64,000 nt of DNA, from NCBI GenBank assembly GCA_016719815.1, contig JADJYK010000001.1, positions 124,001 to 188,000 of the forward strand, in the 5' to 3' direction. Positions 40,447 through 50,877 of the stretch are shown piece after piece. A model generated the notes under the pieces. It was not told the origin of the DNA, searched no databases, and saw nothing but the letters and a program-made list of their open reading frames with translations. The stretch comes from Chitinophagaceae bacterium. GTDB lineage: Bacteria; Bacteroidota; Bacteroidia; Chitinophagales; Chitinophagaceae. Both the position numbers and the translations under genes were made by a program. Position 1 is the stretch's first letter. Each line of letters opens with the position of its first letter.

Positions 40447-42149
40447 AATTCAATTTCCTCGCCAGCACCACCACATTTTTAAACTGCTGTTTCTTCCCTT
40501 GAAGATTAAATATCTCTGTAAAAATAATATAAGTACCCACTGGCAGTTTCAATCCTTTATCATCCAGCCCGTCCCAGTTCCAGTAGCCGGTTAATCCAAG
40601 CGTTCCGTTTCGTACTAAGTTCCTGATTGGGTTTCCTGCTGCATTAAAGATGGTTACATTGGCTACATATCCCGGTTCGGTTACAGCATATTGGATGGTA
40701 GCAATATCATCCCGGCCATCATTATCAGGAGAAAAAACTTTGGGTGTTACCTCAATAGTTGCGTTAATGCTGTTTACCAGCTTGTACTGCGAGTTTTTAT
40801 AGGTCGGAGTGCCATATCCTGCTGTTGAGGCAGCACTGTGCCAGTTTGCCGCATCTTGTGAGGTGCCAGCCGGATCAATTCTTTCCAGCGAAACGCCTTC
40901 GGCATTATCAATAAGTTTAAAATGCCAGTCATCTTTATATCTTACTTCATCAATCACATTGCCCTGAAAGTTTAAAGCCACTACTGTTCCTTCATCATCG
41001 GGAAATGATGGTGGTGAAGAAACGATAAGTACATTATCGGGGGTTTTCACTAAATATTGCATTGCAAGATTGTCCCCATCTTCTGTTGCCACAATATAAT
41101 CACCAGGGAAGATATAAAATGGAACTGCAGTTAATGCCTTTACAGAACTTACGGTACCGGAACTGTTTCTGTTTGCAATATATAATTTCGAAGCATCAAG
41201 TACTTTATTGCCGTTATTGTAAAATTCCACAAAGTCGTAACTATTACTTCTTGGGTTGAATAATATTTCATTGATGATCCATTCTCCGGCTGCCGCATCA
41301 AAGGGTAAGCCAACCCTTACTTTATTGGCTGCGCCAATACTGTTGCCTTTACAGTCTTTTACATTTGATGCGGTAACTGTATAAACGGTGGTTGGCGCTA
41401 ATGGGGAACTTGTTTTTAGTTGTACCAAATTAAACAGCGGTGGAATTGTCGCAGCGCTGGTGAGGGCTACGCCGCCGTCAATTATATAGTTCGAAAGTGT
41501 GGCGCCAAGTGTGCTATCAACAGGTTCGTTAAAAGCAAGAATTATAGTTGAGCTATCTGTTGTATAAGCTCTTTTTAGTTGCGGCTCCGCCGCATCATTA
41601 TTAACACCATCAACTGTGTTTTTCTTGCCAGGAGTGCCACCGGATGTATTTGTGCTTGCAGTCCAGTTACTACTGCCTGAACAAGGGTTTTTGGTATCAA
41701 TCATTTCCAATGTCCAGCCACCATCTTTTTACCTCGTTATTATACCAACCGGAAGTATAAGCTACGGCATGGATAGTTCTTCCGGCGGCCGTTTTCAGAA
41801 AAAGCTGGTCGCCATCGTTGTCAAGTGATGGAAAACTGGTAACAGCTATTGTTGTTCCGTATGCAGACATAGCCGCAGCAGCACTTCCGGTACAAACAAT
41901 TACAAAACTATCTGGCTGTAAAGTAAAATTAGGCATCGGGCCGCTTTGGCCGGTAGCATCGCCAATACGCCAATTTTGTAAATTAATTGCTACAGAAGAC
42001 GAGTTCTTTAATTCAATCCATTCGTTAGCGGGTAGTCCAACTTGGGGTGTGGGGTCGGCCATTATCTCATCAATCACTATGTCGTACCTGTTTTGCGAAA
42101 GCATACAAACAGGTGTAAGCAGGAAGCTCAAAAGGATAAGTGTTTTCAT
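40445..42149 (-). CDS. Lamin-tail-domain secreted protein with FlgD-like/T9SS C-terminus (one frameshift)
   Basis: The start at 42149 has a signal peptide (MKTLILLSFLLTPVCMLSQ). A lamin-tail domain follows (IVIDEIMADPTPQVGLPANE). The frame breaks in the homopolymer at 41726-41730; one more base gives KKDGGWTLEMIDTKNPCSGS. Next are an Ig-like segment, a second lamin-tail domain (EWIINEILFNPRSNSYDFVE), and a C-terminal FlgD-like Ig fold (NWDGLDDKGLKLPVGTYI). The last is typical of T9SS-exported surface proteins. About 567 residues in all. Role is unknown. Confidence 0.8.
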
Positions 42150-42207
42150 GACAGAAAGATATAAAATGAATCTTATGTGTCAAAGCCGGAAATAAATAAA
42201 TTGTTTT

Positions 42208-42239
42208 TTTGGCTGAAAAAATCTGCACGGTTATTTTTG
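42208..42239 (+). promoter_or_regulatory. Bacteroidota-type promoter for the asd leader
   Basis: A -33 TTTG at 42208-42211 and a -7 TATTTTTG (TAnnTTTG) at 42232-42239 are separated by 20 bases. The predicted transcript start is near 42246, almost at the ATG of the leader peptide. Confidence 0.55.
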
Positions 42240-42247
42240 CACCCAGC

Positions 42248-42292
42248 ATGATAACATTGAAACATACAAAACGCATTAAGAAACGCTTCTGA
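42248..42292 (+). CDS. Leader peptide upstream of asd (candidate attenuator)
   Basis: A 14-codon frame MITLKHTKRIKKRF ends in TGA, 45 bases before a terminator hairpin and 125 bases before asd. It holds four Lys, two Thr and two Ile, end-products of the aspartate pathway that asd feeds. That is the expected layout for ribosome-mediated attenuation. The ATG lies within a few bases of the predicted transcript start, so it may be nearly leaderless. No protein evidence is available. Confidence 0.55.
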   Translation: MITLKHTKRIKKRF

Positions 42293-42336
42293 GGAAGGTT
42301 TGCAGCGTTATGTGTGTTCTACATAAAAAGATTAGC

Positions 42337-42365
42337 AGGCCTTCCAAAAGAAGGCCTTATTTTTT
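42337..42365 (+). terminator. Attenuator hairpin before asd
   Basis: The stem aggccttc / gaaggcct with loop caaaa is followed by a T-rich tail. It lies upstream of, not downstream of, a gene on the + strand, which suggests premature termination of the asd transcript. Confidence 0.75.
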
Positions 42366-42417
42366 GTCTGATGGTTACCATCTGACAAATTAATTTGAAA
42401 CAATAAAAATAAAAAAC

Positions 42418-43409
42418 ATGAAAGTTGCAGTTGTTGGTGCCACTGGTTTAGTTGGCTCAAAAATGTTACAGGTTTTGGCAGAAAGAAATTTTCCGGTTAC
42501 TGAATTGGTTCCGGTTGCTTCTGAAAAATCAGTTGGTAAGGAAGTAGAGTTTAAGGGAGCTAAGTATAAGGTGGTAAGTATGGCAGATGGTATTGCTGCC
42601 AAACCGGCTGTAGCTATTTTTTCTGCTGGTGGCGGCACATCGCTGGAGTGGGCGCCAAAGTTTGCTGAAGCCGGAATAACTGTAATTGATAACTCCTCGG
42701 CATGGCGTATGGACCCAACCAAGAAACTGGTTGTGCCAGAAGTAAATGCTGAAGTGCTGACTAAAGAAGACAAAATCATTGCTAATCCCAACTGCTCCAC
42801 TATTCAGATGGTAGTGGCATTGCAGCCGCTGCATAAAAAGTATAAGATTAAGAGGGTGGTAGTGTCAACTTACCAAAGTGTAACAGGTACCGGTAAAAAG
42901 CAGTTGACCAGTTATTCAACGAACGTAAAGGCGTGCAGGGTGAAATGGCTTATAAATACCAGATTGACCTGAACGTTATTCCACAGATTGATGTCTTTCT
43001 GGAGAATGGTTATACTAAAGAAGAAGTGAAGATGATTAAAGAAACGGGAAAGATTATGCAGGATGATTCAATAAAGGTTACAGCTACCACTGTCCGCATT
43101 CCGGTTGTGGGTGGCCACAGTGAAAGTGTGAATGTGGAATTTGAGAATGAATTTGACATGGCTGAAGTGAAAGCGTTGTTGGAAGCGGCTCCCGGCATTA
43201 TAGTACAGAATGATGATGCCACACAGTATTATCCGATGCCTTTGTGGGCACATGAGAAAGATGAGGTGTTTGTGGGCAGGCTTCGCCGTGATGAAACACA
43301 GCCCAAAACACTTAACATGTGGATAGTAAGTGACAACCTGCGTAAAGGAGCAGCAACCAATGCTGTACAGATTGCAGAGTATCTGCTTGCGAAAAATTTA
43401 TTGGGATAG
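42418..43409 (+). CDS. asd: Aspartate-semialdehyde dehydrogenase (one frameshift)
   Basis: The N-terminus has the NADP motif VVGATGLVGSKMLQVL; the catalytic Cys is in NPNCSTIQM (about residue 126). The frame breaks in the A5 run at 42895-42899; one more A gives GTGKKAVDQLFNERKGVQGE and continues to 43409. The restored length of about 330 residues is normal. The enzyme reduces aspartyl phosphate to aspartate semialdehyde for Lys, Thr, Ile, Met and diaminopimelate. As this is an essential activity, the shift is almost certainly a sequence error. A candidate attenuator precedes the gene. Confidence 0.93.
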
Positions 43410-43643
43410 TTAAGGAAATTTAAAAATGAGTGTGTCCCAATAAATTTTGAAGCAAGCTCCCTGAGCTGAAGTAATTATGTATAAACCCGGGTACTTCTAA
43501 TTATGACTAATGCTCATCATACAGTATTGTAATGTGGGGCAACTAATGATTTATACAGAAGGGTGCTGGAGCATAAGAATAAAACAGTTCTCCAAATAAC
43601 GGGAGTTTGCTTCGCCCTGCCTGATACTATTTTAAACGAAGAG

Positions 43644-44318
43644 TTACTCCGGGGTTCGCAAGGTATCATTAATAAATTCAATCAGCGGTTGCAGTGCTTC
43701 AAATGCTGCAACCGTTTTTTTTGCAAGGTCTTTTGAAGTAAAGTCAGCGTCTTTCACGGTTGTCATTGCCACAAGGCTTTTCAGTTTCAGGTATTCAGCA
43801 GCAGGATTGTCGGGTTCGTAACCCTTAGGCACTCTTGTAAGTGTATATTCTGCATCACGGGACAGGTCGCCGTAAACTGATTTGAATTTTTTTGAGCCAA
43901 TGATTTTTTTAAATGCAGCAAGATTGTAGTCAATTTCCTGTCTTACTTTATTCAGTTCTGGTGGCATCGGCATCCACAAGCCGCCACCAACAAAACCCTG
44001 CCCCGGTTCGCAGTGAAAATAGTATCCTGCAAGTACAGATTTTTTCCCTCCGGGGTTAATAAAGGCCCCAAAGTTTGTTTTGTACGGCGACTTGTCTTTG
44101 GAGAACCTTACATCTCTGTTAATACGGAACATGCAATCTTTGGCAGTAATATTTTTTATGGCAGCATCTTTCTTGCCATGGACAGTGATTACCTGCTGGA
44201 TAAAGTCAGCAAAGTCAGCCTTGGCCTCTTCATATATTTTTCTGTTCTTATCAAACCAGGGCTTGTTGTTATTCTTCTTAAGATCTTTAAGAAACTTAAT
44301 TGTTGATAGTTGAAGCAT
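43644..44318 (-). CDS. DUF2461 domain protein
   Basis: A 224-residue protein matching DUF2461 (start TIKFLKDLKKNNNKPWFDKN; RINRDVRFSKDKSPYKTNFG; GYYFHCEPGQGFVGGGLWMP). The family is common in bacteria and its function is not known. The frame is intact. The 234 bases between asd and this gene show no coding signal. Confidence 0.88.
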   Translation of the reverse strand: MLQLSTIKFLKDLKKNNNKPWFDKNRKIYEEAKADFADFIQQVITVHGKKDAAIKNITAKDCMFRINRDVRFSKDKSPYKTNFGAFINPGGKKSVLAGYYFHCEPGQGFVGGGLWMPMPPELNKVRQEIDYNLAAFKKIIGSKKFKSVYGDLSRDAEYTLTRVPKGYEPDNPAAEYLKLKSLVAMTTVKDADFTSKDLAKKTVAAFEALQPLIEFINDTLRTPE

Positions 44319-44394
44319 AAAAACTACAATTAGTTGAACAGTAAAATTAGCGAAGCTATCCTCCTAATCCATAATATTCCGAAAAAGCCTGGTT

Positions 44395-44955
44395 CTAAAT
44401 CCTTCCCCAGTTTTCTCCATTCTTAATGCGGTACATCGTCATTTCGCTTACGTTGTAGCTTTCAGCTAATTTCTTAATAGTCATTTTTCTGTTTTTGCTG
44501 GCAAGAACAGATTTGATTCTCTTAACCTGACTGGCTGTAAGTTTTAAGCCGACGGTGCGGTTCGCCTGTACAACCTTATAGGCTTTTTTTGCCGGGCTGT
44601 TTTGCTGGTGTGCCATCATTTGCTCAAGATTGGTCCATCGCAAATTTCTTATGTTATTGTCAGTTTTGTTATGATTGACATGAATAACATACTTACAGTA
44701 GGGAGATGGTTTCTTTAAAAACAGTTTTGCAATTTCTCTGTGTATGTACAGCGTTCCTTTCTTGTCAGGCCGGTGCAGGTTAAGTGATTTGTAACCGGTA
44801 GTTATGGAACCGGAAAGAATTTTTCCATCCTTCAGGACGTCTTTTTTGTAACTGGCAATTCTGCCTGCTGTTGAAACTGCATAACGGTTCCGCATTTCTT
44901 TCCATCCGGGAAACAGGAGTGGCTTCCAGCTTTCGCCGGGAATTTTCTTAATCAT
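44395..44955 (-). CDS. NUMOD4/HNH-type endonuclease-like protein with C-terminal HTH
   Basis: The start at 44955 (MIKKIPGESWKPL) is chosen because the upstream frame to 45036 is not conserved. An N-terminal NUMOD4-like module (FPGWKEMRNRYAVSTAGRI) is followed by an HNH-type nuclease core (VIHVNHNKTDNNIRNLRWTN) and a helix-turn-helix (TIKKLAESYNVSEMTMYRIK). Such proteins resemble free-standing homing endonucleases. The frame looks intact at 186 residues. It lies downstream of ligA on the same strand. Actual nuclease activity is unproven. Confidence 0.8.
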   Translation of the reverse strand: MIKKIPGESWKPLLFPGWKEMRNRYAVSTAGRIASYKKDVLKDGKILSGSITTGYKSLNLHRPDKKGTLYIHREIAKLFLKKPSPYCKYVIHVNHNKTDNNIRNLRWTNLEQMMAHQQNSPAKKAYKVVQANRTVGLKLTASQVKRIKSVLASKNRKMTIKKLAESYNVSEMTMYRIKNGENWGRI

Positions 44956-45066
44956 GATTCTGGTTTTAAAGTAATCCGATTCGGATAAGATTAATAACTT
45001 ATGATGGAAAGTTATTAATGTCCGGTTTTTGTTCACTTAAAAGTAATGTGATTTTCCGTAATTTTC

Positions 45067-47171
45067 CTAATTTTTATCAGCAATCATTTGTAGAAACTCG
45101 GCTTCTGAAATAATTCTGACTGTATTAATTTTCTTTGCTTTTTCCAGTTTACTGCCTGCTTCTTCTCCGGTAACCAGGTAATTTAATTTGGCGCTTACGC
45201 CACTTACAATTTTACCACCATTTGCTTCCACCATTGCTTCAGCTTCGCTTCTTTTCAATGCGGGCAATGTGCCGGTGAAAAGAAAAGTAAGTCCTTGTAA
45301 GTTGCCACCAGTGGCCAGTTCTTTCTTTTCATTTTTTAATTGCAAGCCTAAACGTTCAAGCACTTCAAGCATGTGAATATTTTCTTCATTGCTGAAAAAT
45401 GATGGATGCTACCTCCAACTTTTGGTCCCACATCTTCGAGACTTTGTAGCTGCTCTACGCTAAAGTTTTTGAAATCAAGCAGGTGATTTACTGCCTGTGC
45501 CAGTGTTTTGGCAGTTGTTTCACCAACGAAACGGATACCCAGCGCATAAATCAACCGGTTGAGCGGCTGCTTTTTTGAATTGTTGATGGCCAACTGGAGA
45601 TTGTCTATGGATTTTTGTCCAAAACCTTCCAGGCTGTTGATTTTTGAAAAATCAAGTGTATAAATGCCGGGAATGTCTTTTAGAAAACCCATGTCGTAAA
45701 ACTTGCAGACATTGGCTTCACCAAAACCACGAATGTCCATGGCATCTTTACTTACAAAGTGAATAATCCTTTCCACCACCTGTGCCGGACATTCAATATT
45801 GATACAGCGCCACACGGCCTCTTCCTCTTCTTTAAAAAGCTGATTTTGGCAAACTGGACAAGTCTTTGGAAATACAAGGACCTTCTCGTCTCCTTTTCTG
45901 GCATCCGGCAACGATTTTACAATTTGCGGAATAACATCACCGGCTCTTTCTATCAGCACCGTATCGCCAATGCGCAAATCTTTTTCTCTTATGTATTCTT
46001 CATTGTGAACCGATATGCTGCTTACGGTTACTCCACCAACGGCAACAGGCTCCAGTTTTGCAACTGGTGTAACGGCTCCTGTTCGTCCAACCTGAAATTC
46101 AACATCCAATAATTTTGTTGTAGCCTGCCTCGCCTTAAATTTATAGGCAATAGCCCAACGGGGATGGTGTGATGTCATACCCAGTTTTTCCTGCAGGGCA
46201 AAGCTGTTCACTTTGATAACCATCCCGTCAATTTCATACGGCAGTGTGTCACGGATTTGTTCAAATTCATTACAGTACTCAATCACTCTTTCAATGCCTG
46301 TAAATACTTTTTTCTCTTTTTCCGGGCTGCGAAAACCAAGTTCCCACAATAGTTTCAGCGATGCGTCATGCGAGGTTAGTCCGGCAGGTATTTGTTTCCC
46401 TTCTTCCAATGTAAAATAGCTGACATGATAGACAAATGCTTCCAGGTTTCTTTTGGCAACTTCGGCAGCGTCTTTTATACGTAATGTACCTGCTGCAGCA
46501 TTGCGGGGATTTGCCAGTGGCGATAAACCTTGCTCAACAAGCTGTTCGTTATAACGGACAAAATTGGATTTATTAATTAGTACCTCACCCCTTATTTCTG
46601 CCTGTTGTATGCCAAAGTCAGAAAATTTTGCAGAAAGAGGAATCGTACGAATCTGTTTAATGTTATTGGTTACATTATCGCCTTCAGCCCCATCACCACG
46701 GGTGGCACCACGAACAAGTATATTATTTTCGTAAATCAATGATATACTGCCACCATCAAATTTTGGTTCAACACAATACTCAATCATATCCAGACCGGAT
46801 AGTTCTCTTGCCTTTCTGTCAAAATCAATGAGGTCTTCAGCATTATAGGAATTATCAAGTGAAAGCATTGGAACCAGGTGCTGAACTGTTGGAAAATCCT
46901 TTGTAAGGCCTTTAGCCACACGTTGTGTGGGAGAATCCGGGCTGATAAGCTCAGGATTACTTTTTTCGAGTTTTTCTAATGCTTTATAAAGTTGATCGTA
47001 TTCATAATCAGACAGTAAGGGGTCATTAAGTATGTAATAGCGATATTCATGAAAGTGAAGAACTTCTCTTAGCTGCACAATATCATTTTGGAAAATTGAA
47101 CCAGTTGATTCTTTTTTAACCAGCTCATTAGTAATATTTTGCAAAAAAACAGTTCTTTCCTTTGAATACAT
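45067..47171 (-). CDS. ligA: NAD-dependent DNA ligase LigA (one frameshift)
   Basis: The N-terminal Ia and adenylation domains include the active-site Lys in EPKFDGGSISL (about residue 135) and RGATRGDGAEGDNVT. The OB fold, zinc finger (CPVCQNQL and CINIECPAQ), HhH repeats and BRCT domain (LTFLFTGTLPALKRSEAEAM) follow. A break in the homopolymer at 45395-45399 is repaired by one base, giving HHFFSNEENIHMLEVLERL. The total is about 701 residues, normal for LigA. The ligase is essential, so this break is a strong sign of sequence error. The start at 47171 has 20 extra residues before the conserved core. Confidence 0.96.
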
Positions 47172-47251
47172 GCCAACGGGTTGAATAGTAAAGTTAAGTG
47201 TCGAAAAATGCTTAGTGAGCAGATAACTGTAAAAATCTAATGTGTTGTAAG

Positions 47252-47265
47252 TACATATTTATGTA
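47252..47265. promoter_or_regulatory. Palindrome upstream of the amylase gene
   Basis: TACATA-TT-TATGTA is a perfect inverted repeat 77 bases before the amylase ATG, in the divergent interval with ligA. It could be an operator; no regulator is assigned. Confidence 0.3.
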
Positions 47266-47342
47266 TCTTCGAAAAACCAAATTATGCAAAAGCTCTGATT
47301 TTTGTATATGGAAAAAAATTTCAGCAAATAAATTAGCTTGCT

Positions 47343-49933
47343 ATGAATAAAAAAGTTGCTGCTCTGGTTGCAGGATTCTGTATTCTTTCTATGTCGGGTT
47401 TTACTCAGCTATTAACCTGGACTGCTGACTTTCCCAAGGACAATGATAACATAACAATTACCTTGATGCCACAAAAAGGCAATCAGGCATGAAATAATTA
47501 TACTCCCGTGTCAGATGTATATGTGCATATTGGTGTAATTACAAATTTGAGTACAAGTAATACAGACTGGAGATATTCGAAATTTACATGGGCTACAACA
47601 CCCACAGCAGCCCAGGCCACATCTTTAGGCAACAATAAATGGCAATATCCCATTACTAATGGCATCAGAACATTTTTTGGAGTGCCCGCTGGTGAAACTA
47701 TTTTAAAAATTGCTATGCTGTTTCGAAACGGCACCGGAGCAACAGTTCAACGCAATGCAGACGGAAGCGATATGTTTATTCCGGTATATGACAACACTAT
47801 CGCAGCAAGGTTTACTGTTCCTTTATTTCAGCCAACATACAACAGGATTCCGGAGCCCATATCAAAACAAGTCGGGGACAATATCAGTCTTACTGCTATT
47901 GCCAACCAATCTTCCACTATGAAACTGTTTTTGAACGGTACAGAAATACAATCAGCTTCCAGTGTTACCACCATTTCAGCAACACCCACACTCACCACAG
48001 CAGGCAACCAAACAATAAGGGTGGATGCCACTGTTGGTGCCACTACCAAGTCGGAAAGTTTCCAGTTTTTTGTGGCAAGTGCTCCTAATGTAGCTCCGCT
48101 GCCGGCCGGTGTTCGGGCTGGTATTAATTATGAACCAGGTAATACATCGGTAGTGCTGGTATTATATGCGCCGGGTAAAACCCGTGTATGTTATTGATGA
48201 ATTTCCCGAAGCAACTGGGCAAGGAGCAAACAAACTATGTAATGAACAAAACACCCGATGGAAACTATTGGTGGCTACGCATAACCGGACTTACAGCTGG
48301 TACAGAGTATGCCTTTCAATACCTGGTTGATGGCTCATTGAAGGTAGGTGATCCCTATTCTGACAAAGTACTCGATCCATGGAATGACTCTTTTATTACA
48401 ACAGCAACCTATCCAAATCTTAAGGCTTATCCGACCGGGTTACCCACTGGTATCGTAAGTATACTGCAGACTAATGCTCCGGCTTATAACTGGGCGATGC
48501 CCAATTTTTCAAGACCCGATAATACTTGAATTCTACCACTAATCAACCGGCTGCTGATAATCCCTGGTTAAATGTAACAGCTAAACATCCTTACAATGTA
48601 TTTAACGACTTTAACCACGAAAGTTTGCAAACGAGATATTTTACCAGCCGTGTAATTGAGCATTGGCTGCAGGAGTATAAGCTGGATGGTTTCCGTTGGG
48701 ACCTGGCAAAAGGGTTTACACAAAACACTCAATGTGGTGGCAGCACCACTGATGAAAGCTGTATTTACCAATATCATGCTGACAGGGTGGCTATTTGGAA
48801 AAGATATTATGATACTATGCAGCTAAAATCACCTGGCTCTTATTGTATTCTTGAGCATTTTGCAGATAACAATGAAGAAATTGAATTGTCGAATTATGGC
48901 ATGATGTTATGGGGTAATAACACCTTCAATTTCCAGGAAGCTTCAATGGGCTGGACAAAGTACATCCAATTTTGAAAACTATCTGTATTCTGCAAGAAAC
49001 TGGAGCAAGCCGCACCTGGTTAGTTATATGGAAAGCCATGATGAGGAGCGGCTGATGTATAAAAACCTCCAATTTGGAAATACTTCAAATGTGGCACATA
49101 ATGTAAAAGACCTGAATACAGCTTTAAAACGTATTGAATTGTGCGGCAGTTTCTTCCGCACCCGGCCTAAAATGATTTGGGAGTTTGGTGAACTGGGATA
49201 CGACTATTCCATCAACCGTTGCGAAGACGGTACAATCAGCAATAATTGCAGGCTTGATAAGAAGCCTATCAAATGGGATTATGCATCTGTGGTGAATCGC
49301 AAAAGAGTATATGATATTTTAGCGCTATGAACAAATTGCGTTTTCATTCATGGTATAAGGATGTGTTTATTGCAAACAATACAACAATTGACCGAAGCCT
49401 TGGCGGAGCATTTAAATACTTGCGTTTGCGCAGTGCTAACGACAGCTCCTGTGTGGTGATGATTGGAAACTTTGATGTAAATGCACAATCGGGTTCTGTT
49501 ACGTTTCCAGTGGCGGGTACGTGGTACGATTATCTGCGTGGTGGAACAATCACCCGCTACTGGTTCTTCACAAATTTTCAATTTGCAACCTGGCGAATAT
49601 CATGTTTATCTGAACAGAAACCCTGGTGAATGCAGTGGTTACTTCAACCGGGGAGCGACAGCAGCAGGTAACGTTTTGGCTGCATCTGTATTTCCTAACC
49701 CGGCAAGGTCTTCTTCTGTACTTGACCTGAATATGCCGGAAACAGGAAATTTGAAAGTTGAACTGATAAATGCGTCGGGACAGCAGCTTAGTACCTTATT
49801 TTCGCAACGGCTGCAAAAAGGAAACCACCAACTGCCACTTGTGGGAAAGATTGAGAATCTGTCATCAGGGGTTTATTTGCTGAATATTGAGGCGGCAGGC
49901 AAAAAGGCGGTTACCCGGATAATAATCAAGTAA
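47343..49933 (+). pseudogene. GH13 alpha-amylase with T9SS tail, internally deleted and frameshifted
   Basis: The ATG at 47343 gives a signal peptide (MNKKVAALVAGFCILSMSGF). An in-frame TGA lies at 47490-47492, and coherent sequence resumes in the same frame. Starch-binding/Ig-like and CBM48-like domains follow. The GH13 barrel shows KLDGFRWDLAKGFTQ (nucleophile Asp region), CILEHFADNNEE (acid Glu region) and SYMESHDEERLMY. The end is a T9SS domain (SVFPNPARSSSVLDLN). Frame changes occur near 48178-48226, 48525, 48965, 49325 and 49545. At 48525 the chain jumps from SRPDNT to NSTTNQPAADNPW. This skips the first barrel strands and the usual DVVYNH region, by my estimate about 100 residues. It is likely inactive as written. 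Confidence 0.8.
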
Positions 49934-49950
49934 ACCTTAAAGCCATCGTT

Positions 49951-50679
49951 ATGACAGAAAATGACCTGCGATTGAAAACGGCGGAGATAGAAAAAATCAG
50001 CCATCTTGATTATTTCAATATTGGTATATCGGTTGACTGTGTGATTTTTGGCTACGACGACAAGGATTTAAAAGTACTGCTGATAAAATCTGACCTTGAG
50101 GAATTTGAAGGTCTTTATTCTTTGTTGGGAGATCTTGTACGGCCTGATGAAGATCTGGATACAGCGTCGTACCGCATACTAAAGGAACGTACGGGTCTGG
50201 ATGATGTTTATCTGGAGCAGGTACATTCATTTGGAAGTTTGGATCGTCACCCGTCAGGAAGGGTAATTACTGTTGCCTATTATTCTCTTGTTGATATAAA
50301 AAACCACAGGTTGCGGGTGGACAGTAACGAACTGCATTGGCATTCCATACAAACAATTAAAAACCTTGCTTTCGACCATAAACTTATTCTTGACACTTGC
50401 TCTGCCCGCTTGCAGGAGCAAGTTATGGATTACCCGGTTATTTTCAATCTGTTGCCGGAAAAGTTTTCACTAAGGGAGCTGCAGGAGTTATATGAAGCTA
50501 TTCTTGGACTGGAACTGGATAGGCGCAACTTCAGGAAGAAAATTGCATTAAAAGACTGGCTGATAGATACAGAAGAGATGGAAGAGAATGTGCCACACAG
50601 ACCAGGTAAATTACACAAACTAAAGAGTGAATACAAAAAAATAGCTGTAAGCAAACAGGGGGTACTAAACCCTGTATAA
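49951..50679 (+). CDS. Nudix-domain transcriptional regulator, NrtR/AraR-like
   Basis: A 242-residue protein with an N-terminal Nudix fold (residues 25-160) and a C-terminal winged-helix region (LPEKFSLRELQELYEAILGL, RRNFRKKIALKDWL). The Nudix box is degenerate: R-I-L-K-E-R-T-G-L stands where REUxEExGU is expected, so catalytic Glu residues are missing. This is the pattern of Nudix-related sugar regulators such as Bacteroides AraR, which sense a sugar instead of hydrolysing nucleotides. It lies between the amylase and the galactan PUL. The inverted repeat at 50826-50842 is a natural binding site. The sugar sensed is inferred to be galactose or arabinose. Confidence 0.8.
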   Translation: MTENDLRLKTAEIEKISHLDYFNIGISVDCVIFGYDDKDLKVLLIKSDLEEFEGLYSLLGDLVRPDEDLDTASYRILKERTGLDDVYLEQVHSFGSLDRHPSGRVITVAYYSLVDIKNHRLRVDSNELHWHSIQTIKNLAFDHKLILDTCSARLQEQVMDYPVIFNLLPEKFSLRELQELYEAILGLELDRRNFRKKIALKDWLIDTEEMEENVPHRPGKLHKLKSEYKKIAVSKQGVLNPV

Positions 50680-50799
50680 ATGCATGGTAGTAAAATAGTT
50701 ATAAAAATTTTGACACAGGAGGCAACAAAATGCCTTCTTTTTTTGTCTTGTACCAAGTACACATTGTTAAAAAAAATTAAAATAAATTTTTTTTAGGTT

Positions 50800-50807
50800 T
50801 AAATTTG
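50800..50807 (+). promoter_or_regulatory. -7 promoter element of the galactan PUL
   Basis: TAAATTTG fits TAnnTTTG and lies 71 bases before the susC ATG. The predicted start near 50814 puts the operator repeats just downstream. Confidence 0.5.
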
Positions 50808-50825
50808 TTTTAACATTGTGTCTTA

Positions 50826-50842
50826 AATACACATTGTGTATT
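50826..50842. promoter_or_regulatory. Operator-like inverted repeat before susC
   Basis: AATACACA-T-TGTGTATT is a perfect inverted repeat. Two related sites lie nearby: aacattgtgtctta at 50812 and gtacacattgtta at 50757. The cluster surrounds the -7 element and is best explained as the operator of the neighbouring Nudix regulator. Confidence 0.55.
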
Positions 50843-50877
50843 TGCAAATCCGATTGCATAACATTTAATGATTGCTT

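Noticed and set aside
43410..43643. Possible small RNA between asd and the DUF2461 gene
   Set aside because: No strong hairpin, promoter or T-run pair was found in the interval.
44395..44955. Homing endonuclease inside an intron or intein
   Set aside because: The gene is free-standing between intact neighbours and no interrupted host gene or intron core is seen.
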